This document shows positions 54,101-61,348 of a stretch of 64,000 bases of DNA, piece by piece. The notes below the pieces were generated by a model. That model made no database searches, had not been told where the DNA came from, and was given only the letters and a program-made list of their open reading frames with translations. Within the stretch, counting starts at the first letter, position 1. The number at the start of each line of letters is the position of its first letter. This stretch comes from Methyloversatilis sp. RAC08 (lineage in GTDB: Bacteria > Pseudomonadota > Gammaproteobacteria > Burkholderiales > Rhodocyclaceae), in NCBI RefSeq assembly GCF_001713355.1, contig NZ_CP016448.1, positions 1,178,001 to 1,242,000 on the forward strand, written 5' to 3'. Both the position numbers and the translations under genes were made by a program.

Positions 54101-54411
54101 AGCGGGGCATCCAGCGCGAAAAGATCGAGGTTCCAGCCCGCATCCGCGGGCACACGGACTGTCGTGCGATCAGCCTGGACATAAGCGGGAAGCTCCTGCC
54201 GCAAACGGGTCAGAACGAAGCGCAGGTTGGCGCGTGAGGCGGCTTCGTCGAGTTCACCCCAGAACATCCGGCACAGCAGGGCGCGCGAACACGCCCCACC
54301 GGTCAGCGCAACGTACAACCAGAGCGCCGCCGCCTTCGAATTGGTCAGCGAGGGAACGGCAACGCCGTCCACGACCACCGTCAGGTCTCCAAGGGACTGC
54401 AATTGCAGCAT
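51103..54411 (-). CDS. BTAD/SARP-type ATPase regulator with TPR region
   Basis: 1102 residues. The N-terminal 95 residues form an OmpR-like winged helix (LTNSKAAALWLYVALTGGA, then ANLRFVLTRLRQELP); a bacterial transcriptional activator domain follows (about 100-240, ALIRSYIDMGQPASAIAQY). The NB-ARC ATPase has Walker A VTLVGPGGIGKTHLALAV (about 292-309) and Walker B QLLILDNFEQV (about 373). The C-terminal half is helical, TPR-like. This is the AfsR/large-SARP design, less common in proteobacteria. The start was set at the ATG where the winged helix begins; the open frame continues upstream but is antisense to the ammonia-lyase gene. It is divergent from the PYP operon and may control it. Confidence 0.85.
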   Translation of the reverse strand: MLQLQSLGDLTVVVDGVAVPSLTNSKAAALWLYVALTGGACSRALLCRMFWGELDEAASRANLRFVLTRLRQELPAYVQADRTTVRVPADAGWNLDLFALDAPLSAVGESIPTLLALRIENFLGGLRLRKAPDFEDWLSLQRETLGGKYLGRLDEAATALRAAGDHRGEAEVLRRCLSIAPWSEPHHQALIRSYIDMGQPASAIAQYEACAKALRRELDAAPDADTLALYESALHADSAVDAAPAACMTAVGTSGAQTLPVRRVTLDETLPWVGRSEEQARIVSLLSSAEARVVTLVGPGGIGKTHLALAVGALLSAHFADGACFVDLSDLAPQTGAECAALVAHRVAAALGIALPAGRERESLLEVLAPGRQLLILDNFEQVADARDLVATLARHATGLRILVTSRHQLGLATEWIVRLCGLPFPDTERWTPELRSAPAPSLFCELARRQQPGFDADADGVHVLRICRAVEGYPLGLVLAARWLATLSCRDVADRLCAGAHVLGEAPATLPENPRHSDMASVFDHSWRLLEPAEQQVLSALCMCRGGFTPDSALAFCGGTLTILAGLTAKSLLQPARHGRLDVHPLLRDFGERKLLHSGANGAVRDAHARHFLALLQAGHQRFEAHADTVALDALRAEQGNLRVVFDHLVSSGAIDALARLLPGLCALYRMQGWFDELAGLLQRALAMQGLPSACASSWQLWLSDVFFQLGRHAECRAAALECLARQGDIDMEQGSPNRHMLREFARTLNGRWWRHGNLDADAEVLVSRAHNRLAQVYFFEGDRPRFVASSLRSINIVRAGSRPEHLASGALVLSYTPFKSEAARYAARAERCLDQAGMAEQAWTHEQLCLYRLAGGDLDAARGHGQTGADIFWRLRQYRNWGECTALMSYANDFAGRLETARTHMLTLCEEGRRVREAASELWGLLALCTMDLRVAASTPHVDLHTIDRLAARVVDPNTQLLRHGVLAWWFARTGRKAEALSSIDTFCRVFDRATMTSIYALNGFTGCAMALVVVAHHETGDRRALVAAGEGLIGRALRFARLLPAARPRVRYLQALWWMASGRRTRGERRLARVLNDLPADIDRAGFSAGLHLPREGSK

Positions 54412-54699
54412 GTTCGTCTCGCCTGTCCCTCGAGCGAGGGCGCGGGGCGTTTGCTGTCTGCACGCGGTCGATGATAACGAGACGATATGCCGCGGACAAG
54501 TCACGGACCGACTTCGAGCGGCGCCAATCCCGATGACATGACAGCGCCTTGCCTCGTGGACGCGATGCCTGCCCTCGCGCGGAAACTGCCCGGCCTCGCG
54601 CATGTCCATGCAGATTCCGGCGGGCACACACGGAGGGCGATAGGCATCCCGGCCGACAGATGCCATGCTTTCCCCCTGCACACATCCGAACCTGCTTTC

Positions 54700-56265
54700 A
54701 TGACCGCAGCTGCACAGCACCCGGAGGCCGTTGTTTTCGACGGTCAGCCACTCGACATCGAAGCCATCGATGCCATCGCGCACGGCACGCGGCGCGCCGA
54801 ATTGTCCACCGATCAGCGGTTCCGCGAACGCATCGATGCCGGCGCCCGGGCCGTGCTGCAACTGCTTACCGACGACGGCGTGATCTATGGCGTCACCACC
54901 GGCTATGGCGAATCGTGCACGGTGCCGGTACCGCCCGCCCAGATCGCCGAACTGCCTCATCACCTCTACGCCTATCACGGTGTCGGCATGGGACGCCTGC
55001 TCGACGCCGAAGAGACGCGCGCCGTGCTGGCGGTGCGGCTGGCGTCGCTGTGCCAGGGCATGTCGGGCGTGCGCCATGCACTGCTGCAGCAAATCGAGGT
55101 TTTTCTGCAGCACGACATCCTGCCGTGCATTCCGGCCGAAGGTTCGGTCGGCGCCAGCGGCGATCTGACGCCGCTGTCGTATGTCGCCGCCGCACTGTGC
55201 GGCGAGCGCGACGTGCTGTGGCAGGGCCGGCGGATGCCGGCGAAAGAGGCGCTGGAACAGGCCGGTGTCGAGCCGCTGGCGCTGCAGCCGAAGGAAGGTC
55301 TGGCGATCATGAACGGGACCGCCGTCATGACCGCGCTGTCCTGCCTCGCCTGGCAGCGGGCACAACGGTGCAGCCGCATCGCCACCCGTCTGACGGCGCT
55401 GAACGTGTTCGCGACGGCGGGCAATCCGCACCACTTCGACACACTGCTGTTCGACGCCAAACCGCATCCGGGCCCGCGCGCGGTCGCGCGCTGGCTGCGC
55501 CGCGACCTGGCCTGTGCGGATGAAGCCGCCGGACGCAATCCGGCGCGACTGCAGGACCGCTATTCACTGCGCTGCGCACCGCACGTGATCGGCGTGCTGG
55601 AAGACGCCTTGCCGTTCACCCGTTCGTTGATCGAGAACGAACTGAACAGCGCCAACGACAATCCGCTGATCGACCCCGAGTCGGGTCGTGTGCTGCACGG
55701 CGGCCATTTCTACGGCGGTCACGTGTCGTTCGCGATGGACTGCCTGAAAACCGCGGTGGCCAACGTGCTCGACCTGCTGGACCGGCAACTGGCACTGCTG
55801 GTGGACAGCCGCTTCAGCCACGGCCTGCCCGACAACCTGTCGGCCGCCACCGCCGACCGCAGCGCGATCAACCACGGGCTGAAAGCGCTGCAGATCGCGG
55901 TGTCGGCGTGGACCGCCGAAGCGCTGAAGATGACGATGCCGGCGTCGGTGTTCTCGCGCTCGACCGAGTGCCACAACCAGGACAAGGTGAGCATGGGCAC
56001 GATCGCGGCGCGCGACTGCCAGCGCACCCTCGATCTGGGCGACCAGGTGCTGGCCGCCATGCTGATCGCGGCGCGGCAGGCCGTCACGCTGCGACTGCGC
56101 ATCGACGGCGGCAGCTTGCCGCCGGTGCTGGCGGACACGCAGGCATGGCTCGAAGCACACATTCCGCTGGTCGTCGAAGACCGCGCACTTGATCAGGAAC
56201 TGATGCATCTGGTCAGTGCGCTGCGCGGAAACAGCGCCGGCAACGTGCTGGAGTCGGGTGAATGA
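54700..56265 (+). CDS. Tyrosine ammonia-lyase (aromatic amino acid lyase)
   Basis: 521 residues. The MIO prosthetic group would form from Ala152-Ser153-Gly154 in GSVGASGDLTPLSYV; the catalytic Tyr63 is in VIYGVTTGYG. The selectivity loop reads ELPHHLYAYHGVG, in which His88-Leu89 align with the His-Leu pair that marks tyrosine-specific lyases, rather than Ser-His of HutH or Phe-Leu of phenylalanine lyases. It should convert tyrosine to p-coumarate, the precursor of the PYP chromophore. The stop overlaps the ligase ATG. The ATG chosen has a weak ribosome site; the frame is open 213 bases upstream without lyase homology. Confidence 0.9.
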   Translation: MTAAAQHPEAVVFDGQPLDIEAIDAIAHGTRRAELSTDQRFRERIDAGARAVLQLLTDDGVIYGVTTGYGESCTVPVPPAQIAELPHHLYAYHGVGMGRLLDAEETRAVLAVRLASLCQGMSGVRHALLQQIEVFLQHDILPCIPAEGSVGASGDLTPLSYVAAALCGERDVLWQGRRMPAKEALEQAGVEPLALQPKEGLAIMNGTAVMTALSCLAWQRAQRCSRIATRLTALNVFATAGNPHHFDTLLFDAKPHPGPRAVARWLRRDLACADEAAGRNPARLQDRYSLRCAPHVIGVLEDALPFTRSLIENELNSANDNPLIDPESGRVLHGGHFYGGHVSFAMDCLKTAVANVLDLLDRQLALLVDSRFSHGLPDNLSAATADRSAINHGLKALQIAVSAWTAEALKMTMPASVFSRSTECHNQDKVSMGTIAARDCQRTLDLGDQVLAAMLIAARQAVTLRLRIDGGSLPPVLADTQAWLEAHIPLVVEDRALDQELMHLVSALRGNSAGNVLESGE

Positions 56266-57500
56266 CGGCGCCCTGGTACGCCGACGAAGCGGCGGTCGCG
56301 CGCGTGCTGGCCGACCTGATCGCCGAAGAAATCCGTCGCCTTAGACCGGGCGGCAGCGCCCCGCCGCCGCCTTGGCCGGCGCACATGGCGCTGGATGAGA
56401 CCGGTTTCGGACTCGACTCGCTCGAACGCTACACGGTGGCCGCAGCGATCGCCGAAATGCTGCAGCTTCACGAATCTTCGGTGATCGATGCACTGCCCGG
56501 GGTACAGCAGTTCGGACAGTGGTGTGCGCTGGCGGCGGAAGGGCTCGCGCAGGCGGACACGCACCTGACCTTCCGCACGTCCGGCAGTACCGGCACGCCA
56601 AAACCCTGCCGGCATGCGCTGAACACACTCGAAGCCGAAGCCGACGCGCTGGCGGACTGCATCGGGCCGCGCAGGCGGGTGCTGCTGGCCGTACCGGTTC
56701 ATCACATCTACGGCTTCATTTTCGGGGTGCTGCTTCCGCCCCGGCTGGGCGCCACCGGCACGGAAGACATCCGGCAGCTGTCGCCGCTGGCGCTGGAAGG
56801 TCGGCTGCACGCGGGTGACCTGATCGTCAGCCACCCGGCACACTGGGCACTGGTCGACCGCTTCTGCCCGCGTCTGCCCGCCGACATCGTCGGCATCACG
56901 TCGACGGCGCCCTGCCCGGACGCCCTCGCCGACGCGCTGATCGCGAAAGGTCTGGCGCGCCTGATCCAGATCTACGGCAGTTCGGAAACGGCGGGCGTCG
57001 GCTGGCGCGATGCCGCAGGCGCGCCCTATGAATTGATGCCGCACTGGCGGCGCACGGAAGGTGACGCACACAACGGCGACACAGTGCTGACACGGGCGAC
57101 GGCCGACGGCACGCCGGTTCAGGCCCTGCTGCAGGACGTCCTCGAATGGGTGCCTGACGGCGACCGGCGCTTCCGGCTTGGTGGCCGGCGGGACGAGGCG
57201 GTGCAGGTGGCCGGCGTGAATGTGTTTCCGGCCCGGGTGCGCGCCGTGCTGCTGGAACATCCGCAGGTCGAGGCCTGCGCAGTGCGCCGCATGTCGGCTG
57301 GAGAAGGCGAGCGGTTGAAGGCCTTCGTCGTGGCGCGCGCGGGCACGGCCCCCGCTGCCTTGCTGCCCGAGCTTGAGGCGTGGGTGAAAGAGCGGCTGAC
57401 AGCCCCGGAATGCCCGCGCGGATGGACCTTCGGCGACCGGCTTCCGAGGGACGAACGCGGCAAGCTTGCAGACTGGTCCATCGCACCGCAGGCGCGCTGA
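56262..57500 (+). CDS. Short aromatic acid:AMP ligase with N-terminal carrier-like domain (p-coumarate ligase)
   Basis: 412 residues. Residues about 10-95 look like an acyl carrier domain: helix VLADLIAEEIRRL, then GFGLDSLERYTVAAAIAEML with Ser53 as the phosphopantetheine site. An adenylate-forming domain follows, with P-loop FRTSGSTGTPK (107-114), IYGSSETAG near 240 and the FRLGGRRDEAVQVAGVNVFP hinge. The domain is shorter than CoA ligases, like ligases of aryl polyene and dialkylresorcinol clusters. It sits in an ATGA overlap with the lyase gene and 154 bases before PYP, so it should activate p-coumarate for attachment to PYP, perhaps via its own carrier rather than CoA. Confidence 0.85.
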   Translation: MTAPWYADEAAVARVLADLIAEEIRRLRPGGSAPPPPWPAHMALDETGFGLDSLERYTVAAAIAEMLQLHESSVIDALPGVQQFGQWCALAAEGLAQADTHLTFRTSGSTGTPKPCRHALNTLEAEADALADCIGPRRRVLLAVPVHHIYGFIFGVLLPPRLGATGTEDIRQLSPLALEGRLHAGDLIVSHPAHWALVDRFCPRLPADIVGITSTAPCPDALADALIAKGLARLIQIYGSSETAGVGWRDAAGAPYELMPHWRRTEGDAHNGDTVLTRATADGTPVQALLQDVLEWVPDGDRRFRLGGRRDEAVQVAGVNVFPARVRAVLLEHPQVEACAVRRMSAGEGERLKAFVVARAGTAPAALLPELEAWVKERLTAPECPRGWTFGDRLPRDERGKLADWSIAPQAR

Positions 57501-57549
57501 TGCGGGGGCTGGGTAGCACCGGGCTCCGCTCAGATCCGCTCAAGTTTGG

Positions 57550-57584
57550 CGGCAAAATGCCGATATTTAGAACGCTAACTAAAG
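57550..57584 (+). promoter_or_regulatory. Candidate operator elements upstream of the PYP gene
   Basis: Two elements lie in the 153-base gap before the PYP gene. CGGCAAAATGCCG (57550-57562) is a perfect five-base inverted repeat with an AAA centre. CGCTAACTAAAG (57573-57584) matches at 10 of 12 bases the direct-repeat unit found upstream of the PEP-CTERM gene at 50967. No clear -35/-10 pair was found, so a separate promoter for PYP is possible but not shown. Confidence 0.3.
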
Positions 57585-57653
57585 TAGCCATCACCCACGC
57601 TTTGGCATCCGGTGCGCCTCGTCGCAGCCGGAGATTCAGACCCAAGGAGCACC

Positions 57654-58046
57654 ATGAACACTGAACATACCGTGTCCTTTGCAGACGCAGCCATCCTCGA
57701 CTTTCTTGAGCGCGCCAGCGATGCCGAACTGGACGGACTGGATTTCGGCGTCATCGGCATGGATGACGCCGCGCGCGTGACGCGCTACAACCGTTTCGAA
57801 TCGACCGCTGCAGGCCTGTCGCCTGATCGCGTGCTCGGCCATGCGCTGTTCACGGTCGTCGCGCCGTGCATGAACAACTTCATGATCGCCCAGCGCTTCG
57901 AGGATGCGCAGCAGGATGGCAGCGCGCTCGACGACATCATCGATTACGTCCTGACGCTGCGCATGCGGCCGGTCAAGGTGAAGCTCAGATTGCTCGCCCG
58001 ACCCGGCAGCGCTTTGCGCTACGTGCTGGTTCATCGTCAGGCCTGA
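57654..58046 (+). CDS. pyp: Photoactive yellow protein (blue-light receptor)
   Basis: 130 residues, close to the usual 125. Aligned by eye with the Halorhodospira protein, LDGLDFGVIGMDD matches the start of the PAS core, and all chromophore contacts keep register with a constant offset of three: Tyr45 (for Tyr42) and Glu49 (Glu46) in RYNRFE, and Cys72 (Cys69) in VVAPC, the thioester site for p-coumarate. RPVKVKL matches the TPTKVKV strand. Arg52 and Thr50 of the reference are Leu55 and Ala53 here, which should alter the lid and the colour or kinetics. AAGGAG precedes the ATG. The lyase and ligase upstream make its chromophore; two cyclic-di-GMP enzymes follow directly. Confidence 0.93.
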   Translation: MNTEHTVSFADAAILDFLERASDAELDGLDFGVIGMDDAARVTRYNRFESTAAGLSPDRVLGHALFTVVAPCMNNFMIAQRFEDAQQDGSALDDIIDYVLTLRMRPVKVKLRLLARPGSALRYVLVHRQA

Positions 58047-58059
58047 GGCGGAGCCCAGC

Positions 58060-59370
58060 ATGAGCGCACCGGTAGAACAGGAATACGAAGCGCTGCTGCA
58101 GTTCATGTACATGGCGCCGATCGGCCTGGTACAGACGCTGGCGGACGGCGAAATCACCATGGTCAATCCGCTCTGTGCGCAGCTGCTGATGCCGCTGTCC
58201 CCGGATGGCCAGCTGGCCAACCTGTTTACGGCACTCGAAGCCGTCGTGCCCGACCTGCGCCAGCGCGTGAGGGAATTTCCGGATGCGCACGGCACCATCT
58301 GCGACGCCCAGCAAGTGCCGATCTCGACTGGCCAGGCGGGCCGCAGGCAGCACCAGGTGCTGTCGCTGACCTTGCTCAAGCTGGACGCCGAACGTCTGAT
58401 GGCCGTGCTTTCGGACGTGACGCAGTCGGTCCGCCGGGAGCGCGAACTGCGCCAGAGCCAGGCCTGGATCAACACCCTGGCCATCGGCCTGAGCGACTAC
58501 GCCCTGGTTTCACTCGACCACCGCGGCTGCGTGCAGGGCTGGAACCCGAGCATCAGCCGGATCAGCGGCTTCAGCCGGGAGCAGGTCGAAGGTCACAGCC
58601 TGTCGATGTTCTACCCGGCCGATGCCATGTCCGGCCAGCGCGTGCTGGACCGCCTGCACGAGGCCGATCTGACAGGCTGGAGCCTGGACGAAGGATGGTG
58701 CATACGCGCCGATGGCAGCCGCTACTGGGGCAGCTGCCTCATTGCCCCGCTGCACGACAGCGATGACACCCCGTCGGACGAACATGCCTACAGCCTCATC
58801 ATCCGCGACGTGTCGGATCGGCGCGAGGCGGCCGAAGCGATGCTGACGGCCGTGTCCTGCGACCACCTGACCGGGCTGTTCAATCGCCGCGCCTTCGTCG
58901 AAGCGGCCGAACTGGAAATGCAGCGCTGGGCCCGCTCGCCGCGACCGCTGTCGCTGGTCATGATCGACGCCGATCACTTCAAGCGGATCAACGACCAGTA
59001 CGGACACGTCATCGGCGACGGCGTGCTGCGCCATCTGGCCGCCAGCATGACCGCCACCTTCCGGGCAATGGATGTGCTGGCGCGCTTCGGTGGCGAGGAA
59101 TTCATCGTGCTGCTGCCGGACACGTCCCTGGAAGGCGCAGAGCAGGTCGCACAGCGACTGTGTCGCCTGATCGAGGCCACACCGGCCGTGGTCGGCGAGC
59201 ACATGGTGCGGTACACCGTCAGCGCCGGCGTGGCGGCCATGGATGCCGACGCGACCGATTTCGACGCGCTGGTGCAGCGTGCCGACGAGGCGCTCTACGC
59301 CGCCAAGGCCAAAGGTCGCAACCGGGTCGAACGCTGGCAACCTGCCACCCTGCCGGCTGCCGTGCGATGA
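58060..59370 (+). CDS. Diguanylate cyclase with two N-terminal PAS domains
   Basis: 436 residues. A first PAS-like domain (about 1-125, FMYMAPIGLVQTLADGEITM) is nearly duplicated at the N-terminus of the next protein. A second PAS (about 140-260, LVSLDHRGCVQGWNPSISRI, ending IIRDVSDRREAAEAML) leads into a GGDEF domain: DHLTGLFNRRAFVEA, VMIDADHFKRINDQYGH and FGGEEF. The product-inhibition site R-x-x-D is present five residues before GGEEF (RAMD). It should make cyclic di-GMP. It begins 13 bases after the PYP stop, so PYP is its most likely input; there is no membrane segment. Confidence 0.9.
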   Translation: MSAPVEQEYEALLQFMYMAPIGLVQTLADGEITMVNPLCAQLLMPLSPDGQLANLFTALEAVVPDLRQRVREFPDAHGTICDAQQVPISTGQAGRRQHQVLSLTLLKLDAERLMAVLSDVTQSVRRERELRQSQAWINTLAIGLSDYALVSLDHRGCVQGWNPSISRISGFSREQVEGHSLSMFYPADAMSGQRVLDRLHEADLTGWSLDEGWCIRADGSRYWGSCLIAPLHDSDDTPSDEHAYSLIIRDVSDRREAAEAMLTAVSCDHLTGLFNRRAFVEAAELEMQRWARSPRPLSLVMIDADHFKRINDQYGHVIGDGVLRHLAASMTATFRAMDVLARFGGEEFIVLLPDTSLEGAEQVAQRLCRLIEATPAVVGEHMVRYTVSAGVAAMDADATDFDALVQRADEALYAAKAKGRNRVERWQPATLPAAVR

Positions 59371-61151
59371 GCGCAGACCTTGATGCGGAGGCGCTCCAGC
59401 CGCCCAATCTCGAAGCGCTGATCCAGTTCCTATACCAGGCGCCGACCGGCCTGCTGCAGATCCGGCCCGACGGCTCGGTAACGATGATGAATCCGCGCTC
59501 TGCGCAGCTGCTGATGCCGCTCGCGCGACAGGGCAATCTGGACAATCTGTTCGAGGTGCTGGCCGAAGTCGCGCCCGACCTGCGCGCAATGGTCGCCGCC
59601 GCAGCCGAACCGGGCGCGCTGGTGTGCGAAGGACTGCGCATGCCCGTGCTGCCGCCGACCCGCAGCAGACGCGTGCTCGGCCTCAGCCTGCTGCGACTCG
59701 ATGCCCACACCATCATGGGCTGCGTCAACGATGTGACGCACGAGGTGGAACTGGAGCAGCAGCGGCTGGCATCGCGGATGCGCGACGCGTCGCGCACCGA
59801 CAGCCTCACCCAGATGCCGAACCGTGCCGCCGTGCTCGAACGCATACAGCAGGCGCTCGCGCGTTCGGAAGGTGAGGCCCCGCCCCACTTCGCGGTGCTG
59901 TTCATCAACTTCGACCGCTTCAACAGGGTCAATCTGACGCTCGGACAGGAAGGTGGCGACCGGCTGCTGCGCATGGTCGCCGAGCGGCTGAACAGCACCG
60001 TCCGGCAGCGCGATGCGGTCGGCTCGCCGCACGAATCCCTGCATACGACGGCGCGACTCGGCGGCGATGAATTCGTGCTTCTGCTCGACGGGATGCGCGA
60101 CAGCGAAGATGTGCACAGCGTCGCGCAGCGGCTGATCGACACCCTGTCGCGCCCGTATCTGATCAATGGCGTCGAAGTCCATGTATCAGCCAGCATCGGT
60201 GTCGTAGCCGGCGTGCATACCGCATCGCTCGCCAACACGGTGCTGCAGGACGCGAGCCTCGCCATGCAGGAAGCAAAGCGCGCCGGCGGCGGACGCCACG
60301 TGCTGTTCAACCCGTCGATCAAGGACAGGGCGACCCGACTCGGCGTCATGGAGCATGAGCTCCGGCGCGCGCTCGAACAGAAGGAACTGTTCGTCGTCTA
60401 TCAGCCCATCGTCGAACTGCCCGATGGCCGCGTCGCGGGCTTCGAGGCGCTGGTGCGCTGGCAGCACCCGGAACGCGGTGTCGTGTCGCCGATCGAGTTC
60501 ATCGAAATCGCCGAAGAGTGCGGCCTGATCGGCGCACTCGGCGAATTCGTCCTGCATTCGGCATGCCGCCAGCACATGGCATGGCAAAGACAGTTCGGCC
60601 CCGGCATGCCCCGCATGATTTCGGTCAACCTCTCGCGCGCCCAGCTGAATGATGCCGACATCGCCCGTCAGGTCGAGCGCGTGCTGCGCACGACCCGCAT
60701 GCCGGCCACGTCACTGCAGCTCGAAGTGACCGAGAGCATGGCCGCCCAGGGCGATGACATCCGCACCCGCCTGCTCGAACTGAAGGCGCTCAGCATCGCC
60801 CTGGCGCTGGACGATTTCGGCACCGGCTACTCATCGCTCGCCTGTCTCGGCCAGCTGCCGATCGACGTCGTCAAGATCGACCGTTCATTCGTTGCCGACG
60901 CCGAAACCAATCTGCACAAGCGCGTCCTGATCGAAGCCACCGTACGCGTCGCCCGCAGCCTCGGCATGAGCACCACCGCCGAGGGGGTCGAAACCGACGG
61001 TCAGGCCACCCTGCTCACCACGCTGGGCTGCGACAAGGGCCAGGGCTACCTGTGGTCCCGCCCCATGACCGCCCGCGACGCCACGCAGTGGCTCGCAGCG
61101 CAGAGCGAAGCGAGCCGGCCGGTTGAAGCCGTGCCGGCTGCGGTGCGTTGA
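59367..61151 (+). CDS. PAS-GGDEF-EAL protein (cyclic-di-GMP turnover)
   Basis: 594 residues. The N-terminal PAS-like domain (about 1-130, FLYQAPTGLLQIRPDGSVTM, then SAQLLMPLARQGNLDNLFEV) is a paralogue of that in the preceding protein. The GGDEF domain (about 150-320) has RLGGDEF but no R-x-x-D inhibitory site. The EAL domain (about 335-585) keeps FEALVRW, the metal and catalytic residues in SVNLSRAQL, EVTESMA, LDDFGTGYSSL, VVKIDRSFV, TAEGVET and GQGYLWSRP, so phosphodiesterase activity is expected. ATGA overlap with the cyclase gene gives coupled production of opposing or bifunctional enzymes in the PYP operon. It is soluble. Confidence 0.9.
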   Translation: MSADLDAEALQPPNLEALIQFLYQAPTGLLQIRPDGSVTMMNPRSAQLLMPLARQGNLDNLFEVLAEVAPDLRAMVAAAAEPGALVCEGLRMPVLPPTRSRRVLGLSLLRLDAHTIMGCVNDVTHEVELEQQRLASRMRDASRTDSLTQMPNRAAVLERIQQALARSEGEAPPHFAVLFINFDRFNRVNLTLGQEGGDRLLRMVAERLNSTVRQRDAVGSPHESLHTTARLGGDEFVLLLDGMRDSEDVHSVAQRLIDTLSRPYLINGVEVHVSASIGVVAGVHTASLANTVLQDASLAMQEAKRAGGGRHVLFNPSIKDRATRLGVMEHELRRALEQKELFVVYQPIVELPDGRVAGFEALVRWQHPERGVVSPIEFIEIAEECGLIGALGEFVLHSACRQHMAWQRQFGPGMPRMISVNLSRAQLNDADIARQVERVLRTTRMPATSLQLEVTESMAAQGDDIRTRLLELKALSIALALDDFGTGYSSLACLGQLPIDVVKIDRSFVADAETNLHKRVLIEATVRVARSLGMSTTAEGVETDGQATLLTTLGCDKGQGYLWSRPMTARDATQWLAAQSEASRPVEAVPAAVR

Positions 61152-61210
61152 GGGTTTGGGGGGATGCGGACGCTGCACTAGAGCCTGTCGGCTGACGTGA
61201 CCGTACGATG

Positions 61211-61231
61211 TGGTGCCTTGGTCTGGCACCA
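61211..61231. terminator. Hairpin after the PYP operon
   Basis: TGGTGCC and GGCACCA form a seven-base-pair stem with a seven-base loop, 60 bases after the stop of the last gene. No T-run follows on either strand, so it may be a weak or Rho-assisted terminator, or only a stable hairpin. Confidence 0.35.
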
Positions 61232-61348
61232 TTCGCAGCGCGCGCCATCGCCCTGCTTTTGTGCGTGAAAGTGTCTAGAAAACCCGGGGCGATTCAACGC
61301 CTGATGAGTGGACAGCAGACACCATCACCCTCAATCGTCCTATCGGCG

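Noticed and set aside
54412-55467. Open frame extending the SARP-type regulator by 350 codons at its N-terminus
   Set aside because: It is antisense to the tyrosine ammonia-lyase gene and has no similarity to a regulator; the winged helix begins at the ATG at 54411.
54700-56265. Calling the lyase HutH (histidine degradation)
   Set aside because: The selectivity residues are His-Leu and not Ser-His, no other hut gene is present, and the ligase and PYP genes follow directly.
57546-57562. Possible sigma-54 promoter before pyp (TTGGCGGCAAAATGCCG)
   Set aside because: The GG and GC pairs are 9 and not 10 bases apart, and the sequence is better explained as an inverted repeat.
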